From: Thunnus maccoyii
Lineage: Eukaryota; Chordata; Actinopteri; Scombriformes; Scombridae
Reading direction: 5' to 3'
NCBI RefSeq assembly: GCF_910596095.1
Contig: NC_056534.1
Location: forward strand, 37,185,588 to 37,249,587
Length of the DNA stretch: 64,000 nt
Part shown: in pieces, positions 52,950 through 64,000 of the stretch
Layout of the letters: every line of letters begins with the position of its first letter
Position numbering within the stretch: the stretch's first letter is position 1
Translations under genes and position numbers: made by a program
The notes under the pieces: generated by a model
What the model was told of the DNA's origin: nothing
Database searches by the model: none
The model's input: only the letters and a program-made list of their open reading frames with translations

Positions 52950-55900
52950 AGTGTAAAAGTAATCACCTTACCTGCCAAATTTGATAGTTAAAAAGCGACA
53001 AAACTCACTTTGATTTGATTTGGAAAAAACTACAAATATGCTGATTGTCCCACATTTCTTGCACACTAACAATACATTTGCAATGCAGCTTTATATTTTT
53101 TCATATTTTCCAAATGTTAAGATGCATTGCATTTACTGCATTTCTTTGTTATCCCTAAACCGTAAACAAAGACCTAATAACACTGAAACATTTATATCTG
53201 CAATATATCAAAATGATCACTTTGCTACTTTGCGTGAAATGAGCCTTACTGATGAGTTAACAACGTGCAGGCTGATGTGTTTGCAGAGGCGTTTGAGTGG
53301 CCCTGCAGACATACAAAGTGGGGGCTGATGCTCCTGCGCTGCTCAGATCAAACAGAATAAAACACACACATGCAAGCGCAGTCTGATGGTTGCTGGAGAG
53401 GAGATCTGAAAGGCCAGCATATAGGGACAGAGTGTGTGGGCGGTATTTATTATTATCATCATTATTATCATGATATGAAAGCATCCTTTAAGTCAGCGTG
53501 GCGCAGGGCTGCTGCGCCGTCCTCCACCTTGCACCCGGACTGTGTCTTTTCTGTCTGAGGCGGCTGCTGTTTTTTTTTTTATCAATGGGCACTTCATTTG
53601 CGTAGTTGATGACACTTTATAGCGACTACAAGGGGGTGGGGAGGTGAGGTGACACAGACCGTGTTTGTGCTCCCAGAACAAGTGCTGAGAGTGCTTCTAG
53701 AGAAAGCAGCATGAATAAAAAGCACCTAATATGTAAAATCTACCCGAAAATCAAGAGGATGATAATTTATCTCTCTAAATCCTGCAGCAATATGAGACAT
53801 AAATAATATATTTTAATGTCGTCTACTTTCAAATGTTTTAGATTTGAATACAGAAAAACAGCTTCTTTTATTGTTTTTTACATGGAAACATCAACCTTAA
53901 ATGATCTCGATCATCCTTCAAGTTCAAGCTTTTGCATTATTTACTAAAATTGTGAGCTACATTATTGATCTTTTATTATGATGAACAGGAGATTACAGAG
54001 GAATGTGTTCATGATGTGTCTGCATTTCGTGTGTTAAACAGCTCACAGAGTGGATTTGTTGAATGTTTGGTTTCATCCAAAGAGACCTAATAAAATATTT
54101 CTCTGGTAACACAGAAATAAAACACAGAGGCAAACAATACATCCAGAAATACTGAAACATAGAAGATATTTCTTTTGAAATAATAATGTAAGTCTTTACA
54201 TGCAGCTGGACTTCATATATTAGACATGTTGGCCCATAGAAATAAAATATAATACTTTATATAGACTGAAACACTGTCTGGATGTCATTTGGAAATGGAA
54301 ATATCTTTTTCTCACCAATAAAGACAATAAATACACAATAAAAAAAATAATAAACACAACACAAGTCACAAATCATCAATAATACAGCAAAATATGTGCA
54401 AAACAATTTACTGTATGTGTTTGAATTCTCGCAGCATACATGAATATTTTTGTGCTGGTTATTCATTGTATTGATTACAAATGGTGTAAAGGATCCTTTC
54501 TATGTCTTTTTGTTTGCCAGAGGTGCTCTGAAGCATTATCCAGAAAGCATTATCTCCAATTCAGAGAGGAAGAGATGTTCAGTGTCATCTCTTTTATTCA
54601 GCATTATTACACTGAGCATCTATGACATTTATTGTCACCAACCAGCTTTACAGGAGCAATTTGATTCCTGTGCCCAACATGACACATTGTGTGCACACTC
54701 TCAAGAAGTGAATGCATATTTTAATTTGTTTTTTTTTTTTATCAATACCAGTGTTACATAACTATACTATGGGGTCACCTGCCAAAAATGTTTGTTGGCT
54801 ACAGCTGCTGTGACACCCTGTCATACCTGCACACCAACGCAGAAAAGGCCTCGAGCGGCTCAAAATGTTAAATTGCAGGCCACGTTGTAATTTGTGATGT
54901 CTGCTGTCCAATTATCTGTCTATATTTCTTAAGGTAAACGCACCATTAGACAATGGTTCATAATTGGCAGTGATATTACAATCCTCATTTAGTTTTGATT
55001 GTGGGTCTATAATTTCACAGTTGGTTGAATTGCGGTTGTTGTTGAGAAAACCTGCCAAACACTGAACCTGTCAGTCAAATCAAAGCCAAGACTGTTATTG
55101 GTGCCAAGCTGGGAGGTAGGCGTGAACCTTGCTGTATTATTAAATACATTTTTAGAGTGTCATTTTGGTGAAGTTGAAAGTGGGCGAGACATTTGAAATG
55201 AGCTCAGCACGCTGTCTTATTGAGTTGTACTGAGTGTGTGTGTGTGTGTGTGTGTGTGTTTTGAAATGAAACTCTATGCTTCCTGGTCTTTGTGGTAAAC
55301 TCTGCTGTATTAGAACCATAACCACAAGAAAATCTCCCCATGGATCAGTCCTTGTGTGACACAAAGGGCTGATTGTACCAGCTCAAACCTCATTGTTAAA
55401 CGCACTTAGCCGGTGTGGCTAGGCCTTAACTGAGTGTGGTTAGGCCATTAAAAAAAGCTTATATACAAGGATCCATGGAGAAAAAGGAGTGCCAGTGGCG
55501 TTGGGTTACCTATAGTGGATGGTGCGAGCGATGTGGCAGCAAAATGTTGCAGCCTAGAAAGTTCAGTGTTACAATTGGCATAGTATTATCTAAAGGCCAC
55601 AGTCCATAGCCTAGCCTGTCGAGCAAGATCACTAGTTGACAGGCGAGGCGCCAAGCTGAGTGAATCTTGGGGTGTGTCACAATGTGTGTTCTGTTCAAAC
55701 TTGTTTCACGGTAACAGTTTTGGTGAAGGGATGTATTTTTTTGTTTTTAGAGCTATTGTTAGGGCTGCTGTAGTTCAACATCTATCCATCTATTAGTCAG
55801 GCATTCAGTAGTTTCACCTCACCCATTTGCATTTAAGCACTTTCGATTTTCACTACACACACGCACGCACACATAAACACACGGTTGAATTTCCAACATA

Positions 55901-56720
55901 AGTCAATGCTTTTTGCTTAAGTCATGTGAAATTATTTTATACTCTTGCCTCCTGCAGTCAGGCCTCCTTAACGGAAACTGTTCTCGCTGTATGCCTCATG
56001 ATTTATCCAGATTCCCACCGTTTACTATTGTGTAAAACACAACTGCACAATTAAGCCAAATGCAATCTTCAGCACTGCATCTTGGCTGTACTTCTGACCC
56101 AACAAAACCTTCAGGACCCACAAGTGGAGTGAAATAATTAGCCCCACTCTGCTCAGCCATCCATCTATCCTTCTTTTTTTAATGCAGCCCCTCGGTTTCT
56201 CATCTTCTTTCTTATTCTCCCTGTTTTTCCCCCTCACCCCCCCCTGAGATGGCTGTGTGAAAAATCATATTTTTCCAACATTTCTCCCCGAGGTAGCTTT
56301 GGCAGGGACTCACACGGCGGCCATTTCTGCCTTTCATACACCCCTCACACACCGTGGAACAGATCGCCAGTGCGGCCCGGCGTCTTTGAAGTGGTTGCCA
56401 TCTCATGCAGGTTGGCTGGACTCTCTTCTCTTTCTCTCTCCCCATCCCCATCCCCCCCCCCCCCCCCCCCCCCCCTCCATTTTTATCCTGTGCCTTAAAC
56501 TTGGCAGTGTTATTCTCAGCCACCAAATCATGATTATAAAAACGCGTTTAAGACACAATGGTGGTGATAATAATTATGGTTTTTAAAGATGGACTGACAG
56601 CGCTGATAGTGCTTGTGCAGCAGCCAGAATAAATGGTTTCTGGAAAGGAGGAGAGGGCTGCACCAGGTGTGTGAGCAGTGTAAGTTTTTTTTGTGTGTGC
56701 AAGTGATGAATAGCGTGTAA

Positions 56721-56721
<1 letters not shown>

Positions 56722-56772
<51 letters not shown>
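56722..56772. repeat. (GT)25 microsatellite
   Basis: 51 nt of pure TG. Confidence 0.97.
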
Positions 56773-56774
<2 letters not shown>

Positions 56775-57030
56775 CTGCAAATGTGAGATGCAGAGAGACA
56801 GAAAGATAGAGAGGAGGATCATTGATATGTTGCCATTCATGTGCTTTAAAATGGAGCCATCTGAGAACAAATTCCACCATCAGGGCCTTTCATACACAAA
56901 GCTCTGTGGAGGTGAGTGTGTGTGTGTGTGAGTACATGTGTGAGTGTGTGTGTGCACAAGTGTGTGAGCAGGTTTTTTGGAGATCTCACCTCCAAAGAAT
57001 TTGGCCATATGGTCGTCAACACATACACCC

Positions 57031-57061
<31 letters not shown>

Positions 57062-57910
57062 TAGAGAGTGAGCCAAGGAAGGACTGTGTGAGATAGCAAG
57101 GGAGAAAGTGAAAGAGAAGTGTCTTCTTTTGTCAGCGGAGGCAGCAGGAAACACAGTTTAAAACAGATCCTATACCCCTACCTTAGATCAGATGGCTGAG
57201 ACAAAAAAAAAAAAAAAATCCTCCATCGCATCCTCTGCATATTTGCGGAGTGGGAAAATCTGTCTCAATTAACACATTTGCATTGGGCGATGATGGACTC
57301 CAAATAGGTCACTGACTCAATCTCCCGCCTCCGAATCTTCCCTCTAAAATGTTAATTAAGGAGGGCTTTGAGATTTTTTCGCTCAGGGCTGGCCATATGG
57401 GCTGGGCATATGTTCTATATATATAGTACAATATATAATTCATACACTGCTGCAGGAGAGAGTGTTTGGGGGCCTGGAGTTTTTTTGGGGTTTACTACAA
57501 AGGGAGTCAGTATGTTCTGGCCTCCCCAGTGGCAGGTACAGAGCTTAGCCTATTCATTAGCTTCATGTTATTCACTGTTTCACAATGGGATTGAGGTTCA
57601 TCAACACCTGTTTCTTTGGCTGACGACATAAAGTGGGCATTTAAATTCCTCGTTCTTGGTTGGTTAATATGAAATGAGAGCAAATCATCTTTTGATTTGA
57701 TTTTTTATGTGTTTTGAGACACTTAGGTGAAGTGAAAAGATGGGTAATATCAGGTCTATCGGACTGAGATTTAGTGTTTATGAAGGGATTTATGTGTATA
57801 AGGTATTCTCAAATACTCAGAATGTTCCCTCACTCGCTCCCAGTCGAACCAGTTGTCCCACTGCCATCCACCCAGACACCCCATTCACCAGCAGAATGAG
57901 GCAATGGCAG

Positions 57911-58149
57911 CCAATGAAAACAGCTCTTTCCCACCCGCAGCTTTTTTGGGTCCGGCTCAACCAATCAGACGAGGCTTGCTAGTGCACCTGACCCTGTTTC
58001 TGGCCAAACACAACCAATCACAGAGGCTCCAGCACACCTGATGCATTGTTGTCTGCTTGCTGGTACAGTCGGCAGGCTCGTACTGGTGTGGAGCCCCACA
58101 CAGGTGCTGTGGATCCAGGCCATCATTCTGACCGGCGGCCAATCAGACG
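57911..58149 (+). promoter_or_regulatory. Cluster of four CCAAT boxes
   Basis: CCAAT occurs on the + strand at 57911, 57961, 58014 and 58139. The second and fourth are part of an identical 11-mer, CCAATCAGACG. Spacings of 50 and 53 bp between the first three are unusual. The block is GC-richer than its surroundings. It may be an NF-Y-bound promoter or enhancer. No exon follows that I can define. Confidence 0.4.
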
Positions 58150-59770
58150 CATCGTCTCGTTATCACACACATGTGGCCTGGCAGACTCTGAGTGTTTGCA
58201 TTTTGTCTTGTGTGTATATGTGTGTGTATATGTGTGTGTGTGCGTGTGTGCATCTATAGAACTCTGCTACCCCTTTCCCATAATGCTTTGCTGCCTTATC
58301 AGCAGGCCTCTCTCACTCCGTTCCTGGCTTCATCCTCTTCTTGAGACTCAACAATGGGCACTGTGTTGCCCCCTTAAGGAGCTGGAGGCCTCAGCAATAA
58401 AAAGAGACTAAAAATAAAAAAAACATGTTTATGGACTAATAAAGATGATTAGAAATCGCACAATTGCAGAAAAATGGAAGGTTTGCGAGTGCAGATTATC
58501 TGTAATAAAAAGCCGAGGGGAGAGACGGGGGAGAGAGGGAGAAAGAGAGTTAGCTGTACAGACCTCTCATTGCGAAGGATATGAATAGCCTTTGTTTTCA
58601 CCACAACTCAGGGCTGTGTGGTCTGCCAACGTCTGGCTCTTATTATGGGGTTTGTGTCTGTGTGTCTGCGTAAGTGGCATGCACGTGTGCGTCGGTGTGT
58701 GCCTGTGCTTGTGTGTGTTGCTTGTGTGCGAGGCAGAGAGTACATGGGCGTAGAAAAAAATGTATATATGTGCAGGTGATTATATTATTTTCAAGAGGGT
58801 GACACTATATATGTGCATGCATTTAAACGTTCCCACACACCAGATACACTGTTTTCTTTCTGCTCCTGTTTCGCTAAACAAATGTGGCATGGGGTCTCGG
58901 GCTGGCACAAGAGTGTGTGCACGCTTTTTTATCCGTTAAAGTTGTGAAATGAAATAGGATTTCACAGAACAGCACAGCGGCTGTGGGATTTGGGCTCCCT
59001 TCGGGTAAGTAGAGTGGGATAGGTTGATCCAATCAACGGCAGAACTGCAAGGAGAGCCCATTTCACAGCTCCGGGCCCTGCCAGAACCCTGCCTGCCTGC
59101 CTGCTTGACTTAGAATACAAATGAAGCTCCCTGAATGAACACTTACACACACATGCATGCATACACTCTGGTACTTACAGACAGTCTGGCTGGGGATGTA
59201 TAGTGGAAGAGATGTTAGTAGGCGAAGTGCTTTCTATGGAGAAACGAGACCAGTGGGGGTTATAAGACTGTCCCATATTGTACAAGATTATTTTAGTGAT
59301 GCTTTATCACAAAGGGGAAGCATAGAAAATAAGTGTGTAAGTGGGGTGATTTCAGGTCACAACTGGCCGCAAATATCCTTCTGAATTTTAATGAATTCTT
59401 AAAATTTTATGGCATTTTTAGCTGCATTTATTTCTTAGCACTGGCACAGCGTAGAACATTACCCCAAAAAAATCAGGTGAATACTGAAAGAAAATGAATA
59501 TTCAGAATGTTTTGCTATACTCTATATGCCCCTCAAAGTAAATGTATTCTAAGTTTATTGTTCTTACTGGAGTCTCATACAAAATAACAGGTTCAAGCAT
59601 CCAGTAAAACTGGTGAACACTAGAATTTCTGATGCCTCAGTGCCAAAAAAGGTTGTGATCCACTTTCTTTGAGGGCTGCGAATAATATAACAAAATAACT
59701 GTGCAACTACATTGAACAAATCCTATTTTTTGCCTCTGTAAATAACCCTTTCTTTGTTTTTTTTTTTTAG

Positions 59771-59854
59771 GCTACTGACGCCTACCTGGTGAACGACGAT
59801 CCTCCTAGAGGCCCAGGGATGCCTGAATGTTTCCTCGTGTCTGATACATACAGG
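59771..59854 (+). CDS. Isolated 28-codon internal coding exon, probably of nfix (partial gene)
   Basis: A long T run ending in TTTTAG precedes the exon and AGG|GTATAA follows it. Only one + strand frame is open throughout; the other two hit stops within seven codons. The peptide starts ATDAYLVND and ends FLVSDTYR, and is acidic/polar with a PPRGPG turn. The exon is exactly 84 nt, phase 0 to phase 0. It can therefore be included or skipped between an ATG-ending first exon (52608) and a downstream phase-0 exon without changing frame. I do not recognise the peptide. The nfix assignment rests on gene order and phase. It could also belong to another + strand transcript. Confidence 0.5.
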
Positions 59855-61518
59855 GTATAAACACACACACACACACACACACACATCTTAAGCTCTCTAC
59901 ATCTGTTCCTGTGATGTTGATGTTCCAACATTTATTTCCTGGACACACAAACAAGCTCAGTCCATTAAGAATAATCTCTTTCTTCCTTTATAAAGATTTA
60001 CAGCAGTTGAGAGAAAGAGAGGGCATTCAGAGTACAAAAGACTCATCAGTGCATGTTGCAGAATCATTTTTACGTGGTCAGACTTCAATGCCGGGGATGT
60101 TCACCACTATATTATCTTCAGTCTTCAGATCCTGAATCAGAGGTTCTGGGGTTAATGTGTCCAGGAAATATATCCATATTTTTTAAGTGTTGAGTGTTTC
60201 CTAGCATGCCTATTTATCCCTTTCCTCCTGCATGTCATCATCACTGACATCCAGAAATCATTCATTGACTGTGCTGACGTGTGGCAACAGTGCCCTACAA
60301 AAACACAGTATTTCCTCATAATGTCAAAAAATATAAAAAATATTACTTATGCTTAGCAGTAGTTTCTGGACACGTTTTCTTCATCTGGAGAACAAAATCT
60401 GCTGCCAGTTGAAACAAACTAAGATGCAAAACGTTACAAAACTGAAGACATGAGATTTTTCTGCAGGACACTTTCTGTGTTTAACATGTACTGCATGTGG
60501 TCATTGTCATATGATTGTAAAAAAAATAAACCAAAAAAAAAAAACAAAAGATTTCTTTCAGGTTGAGGTTACAGATATCTGGTTATACTGCCCGGAAAAC
60601 ACTTCCTTTTGCCTGCGTGCTGCAATCTGACATGTTGCATTTACCGCTTAAATTAAAGAATGATGACATCAGACTAGAAAAATAAATCTATACATTTTCT
60701 TCCTGTCGAATACAAACACGGTAGAAAGTCAGTAATCCAAACCAGTCGGAGTAAAACGTATGAGCAGCCATTGCATACAGTCAATACATAAAAAGCAGCA
60801 GGCGTAACACATTGCTCTACTCACACACTCAGATTGCAAACAGATCCATAGAGTCTCTGGGATCCACACTGTGTATGATATGCTTGTTAGCCATAACGGC
60901 CAGTCAGCCATTTCTCTCCAACTGCATATGCCTGTATGCATTTGATTGGCGTGCACCCTCCCAGAGCACACATAAACAGCTTACTCAAACAATATTTACA
61001 CTGTACGGCGTATAAACGCTACAGTTACACACATTTTCCATTCACATATTTCCCGCTTTTTGAAATGGGAGCCTCAACCACCTGTCTCACATATTTAGCA
61101 TGCTAATGGCAGTATCAGTATGCTACATCACTTTCAATATTTAATGGCATAGCCACAGGCAGTGGTAAACTGCGAGTATATGGGTTGTGCCGTGTGTCAG
61201 TGGGAGACCACGACACACTAACTTTAGACACACCATATGTTTTTCTCATGTGCTTTTTGATGGTAGGCTCGGGAACTGCTAGAACACTGTGCACCTATGA
61301 GGGGCTTTCATAAGTGACGGTCAGACAGGACTGCTTGATCACAGGCAGAAAGAGAGTTTGGAAAGAAAACCTGGGCTTCTGTGTTTTGTAACTCCTGCGG
61401 TTGCTATAGTTTGTTTGTTACAGCCAAGCGCCTGTGTTGAATACTGAGATGGACGTCTCGGCCCAGACTGCAGCCAGAGACAAAGACAGCCAGTAAAGTC
61501 AGAAAGACGAAAAGGGGA

Positions 61519-61522
<4 letters not shown>

Positions 61523-61556
<34 letters not shown>

Positions 61557-61565
61557 TGAAGACAG

Positions 61566-61600
<35 letters not shown>
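61523..61600. repeat. Compound (GT)16 and (GA)16 microsatellites
   Basis: GT run at 61523-61554 and GA run at 61568-61600, separated by 13 bp. Confidence 0.95.
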
Positions 61601-61603
<3 letters not shown>

Positions 61604-62073
61604 AGCAAGAGATTATAAGATAGAAAAAGAGAAAAAGGTTGCTAGAAACAACCACTGAGAAAAAGAAAAAGGGAAAGAGAGAAGGGAAAGCGAGGGAGCA
61701 CACAAAGGCTTTGGGGTTTGGGCCTGTGCCGTGGTGGGGTGTGGTTTGGAAAGAGGAGAGAGTATGGGAAAGAAATAGACTACACCTCAGTATCCTTCAC
61801 TTTCTTGCACTTTTTATTTCTTTTTTTTTAAGCAAATTATTTCTTTTTCTAGCTGTTGAAGACGGTGTATCTCTTAAGACGCTTGTGACTGTGTTCATAT
61901 ATGTGTTAGTATGTGTCTATATACTGTACATTGTATGCATGTGTGTCTGTGGTGTGAGTGTCTAAGTATCCTACATAGGCTGAGGTCTCGTAAAGCTGCA
62001 CAGCTTCATATCCCCCTGAAAAACTTGGCATTCAAGCACTGGGGTGACTTCAACCCCCAAAACCGCACCCTTG

Positions 62074-62077
62074 CACA

Positions 62078-62115
<38 letters not shown>

Positions 62116-62152
62116 TGTACACATTCACACACACATACACACACACACACGT
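62074..62152. repeat. (CA)n-rich tract
   Basis: Long CA runs broken by 'ata' and 'tgtacacattc'. Another CA run at 59861-59884 follows directly after the orphan exon's donor. Confidence 0.9.
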
Positions 62153-63362
62153 TTTGCAAGACTCACACACTCTCAGACATATGCACATACAGAATTGTAT
62201 TCACACACTTCTAAACACTCTCACAATGCTTGTGCACGCACTCTCGCTCACACACATGCACAAGGCAGGGGCTTATGTATAATTGCAGGCACTCTGCCTG
62301 CATATATGAGTTTGATTAGGCTGAGGAGCAGGGAGCGGGTGAGGATAGAGCCAAGCCTGATTAGAAACAGAGTGTATCGCTTCCATACAATAGGAGACAC
62401 AATGAAACTGGTTTAGACCACTTTGTCCAAGTTCAGGTATCTTTTGTCTTGGTGTACATATACAGCACACTAGAATATGACTTGGACTTGATTAAAAAGG
62501 AGAATAAATTACAATCGTTCAGACTGGAGATTTGCAACTTGCTGTAATAACTTTGGACTTGTTCAGTAGCCTTGTTCGGCATGCCGGGAGGTCCCTAGAA
62601 ATAGTGAGAATATTTGAGTGCATTTTCTGGTGTAAATATATTGTGGTGTTGGTTGTAACTCTCGAATGAGGAGCTCCTCGACCCCAAACTGCACAGCGTC
62701 TTTAGCCAAAGCGATGCTGGCAGGATCGGGCCTCAAATCCAGCTGTGACACACTGTAAAATTAATTCAACACAAATTTCGGTCCACGTTTGAGCTGATGT
62801 TTCAGCTGCATCAACAGCACACGTTTAATTTACAGTAACAAATGCTCAAGTTAAGGACATGGGGCCCCCTCCACTTAAGACACTTGAGTTGGTTTGTGTG
62901 TGCGGAGAGCTTTATGTCACCCTCCAACTGAAAGGCTGACAAAATATCACAGCAAAATCTGAGATGTAAATTTCAAGCCTCTGTTTCTGTTTTAGTCACA
63001 GTTGGGTCCGCTTCTGCATTTTCAATAAGAGCAAGGGATATGAAAGTTGAATAAGCATCATTTTTGAGGAAATTCTGCCTCTTGAAATCATCAGTTTGTT
63101 CTGAACTCATCATTAAAGCTACTAAAGATTGATTTCATCTTAAAGTACTGTCAAAAAATAGCATAAGAAAGATTCTACCAACATCCTAAATATGCTCATT
63201 AAATTGATTCCACAGGAGATAAAATAAAAATAACATGTTCTAGCACCAGAGGATGAAAGTCACCATTAACACACTATTGAGACACTATTGTGAGGCACAA
63301 ATGTAAAGTAACTCTTTTTTAAAATTCAACTTAAGCTTATTGTTATGTTATATTGTTGTCTG

Positions 63363-63422
<60 letters not shown>
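63363..63422. repeat. (TAGA)15 tetranucleotide microsatellite
   Basis: 60 nt of pure TAGA units. Confidence 0.97.
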
Positions 63423-63423
<1 letters not shown>

Positions 63424-63480
63424 TTGTTTATGGCAATTTATAATAAGTTGAAATTCAGTAAAAACGCAACATTATGACTT

Positions 63481-64000
63481 GATGCTTTTCGTGACGGGAG
63501 GAACAGAGCAACTGTTCCTTCACGAAAATGTCATTTTAATAGTGAATTTCAGACGGAGGCGCCTCGCGGGGCTGCGAGTGCAGATGGTAATATTATAGGA
63601 ATATTACAGATGTTCCGTATAGGATTATTTTTCAAATATCGTAAAACACGATGAGGTGACTGAACTCACCACTGAGCACCACAGGCGCACTATAAGCCCC
63701 TGCAGGGCTGCAGGAATACTGTATGTGCCGCGATCTCTCTCTGAGGTTTTTAGCGAAGCACTGATTCTTTTTTTTTTTTTTTTATAAACAATATCTATTT
63801 TTTTTTTTTTTTTTTTAAAGTCGGTGATAATTTCAAATATACGGTTTTGTTCGTGTCGATCTGAGAGAGAGCGGGGCGGGAGAGAGAGGGAGAGAGCTAG
63901 AGAGAAAGAGGGAGGGAGGGAGAGAGAGCAGCAAAAACTTTCCCCTAAAGTTAGTGCGGAGCTTTCACTGCGAGTGAGGCGGGGTTACAGCCTGGACTGA
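63481..64000 (+). promoter_or_regulatory. GC/GA-rich promoter-like segment at the right edge
   Basis: After two T runs (63768-63783 and 63799-63817) the sequence becomes purine- and GC-rich, with a GC box (GGGGCGGGA) near 63875, long GAGA stretches and CpGs up to the edge. An earlier CpG patch lies at 63550-63590. It resembles the leader at 51.9-52.3 kb. An alternative nfix promoter with its first exon just beyond the window is plausible. No ATG or donor is visible before the end. Confidence 0.4.

Larger units (their letters stand above)
59855..63480 (+). other. Putative intron downstream of the orphan exon
   Basis: No further exon could be supported. It has CA, GT, GA and TAGA tracts, AT-rich stretches, and a non-repetitive block at about 60715-61030 that stands out from the repeats around it. 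Confidence 0.4.

Overview
The window is nuclear DNA from a ray-finned fish, most likely a percomorph. Genes are split by GT-AG introns, CA/GT and GA microsatellites are very dense, and several TIR-flanked or AT-rich dispersed elements look like families I know from perch-like fish genomes. I found no bacterial, viral or organellar genes. Every gene call rests on reading the translation and the splice sites by eye. Orthology is by remembered family sequence and gene order; no search was run.

The left 24 kb is compact and carries four intact genes, all on the + strand. pld6 (335-3128, 3 exons, 225 aa) is a mitochondrial phospholipase D-like nuclease of the MitoPLD/Zucchini type. A rab3 gene closest to rab3d (non-coding exon near 5190-5351, coding 8141-12528, 221 aa) is a secretory-vesicle GTPase. 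A tetraspanin (TATA box at 13722, coding 15257-18407, 250 aa) is TSPAN1-like in sequence but sits where mammalian TSPAN16 sits beside RAB3D. dand5/charon (TATA box at 22452, coding 22667-23778, 257 aa) is a secreted DAN-family Nodal antagonist of left-right patterning. rab3d, the tetraspanin and dand5 match human 19p13 content; pld6 is on 17p11.2 in human.

The right 40 kb has no clear protein gene body. From 24 to about 51.3 kb it is a desert of microsatellites, repeat remnants and several non-repetitive blocks that could be regulatory. At 51.3-52.6 kb there is a CpG-bearing, GA-repeat-rich promoter and 5' exon that appears to end in a bare ATG before a splice donor. At 59771-59854 there is one well-bounded, phase-0, 28-codon exon. 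A GC/GA-rich promoter-like segment runs to the window's right edge. Since human DAND5 is followed by NFIX, and NFI genes use alternative first exons joined in phase 0 to the exon beginning DEFHPF, I infer that this half is the 5' part of an nfix gene whose DNA-binding-domain exon lies beyond base 64000. That is inference, not recognition.

The points most worth a second look are the orphan 28-codon exon, a perfect 27-bp palindrome of transposon ends just after the dand5 stop codon, TTAA-bounded miniature elements (one carrying a CTCF-like motif), a run of same-strand CTCF-like motifs around dand5, and a CA repeat set directly on a rab3d splice donor.
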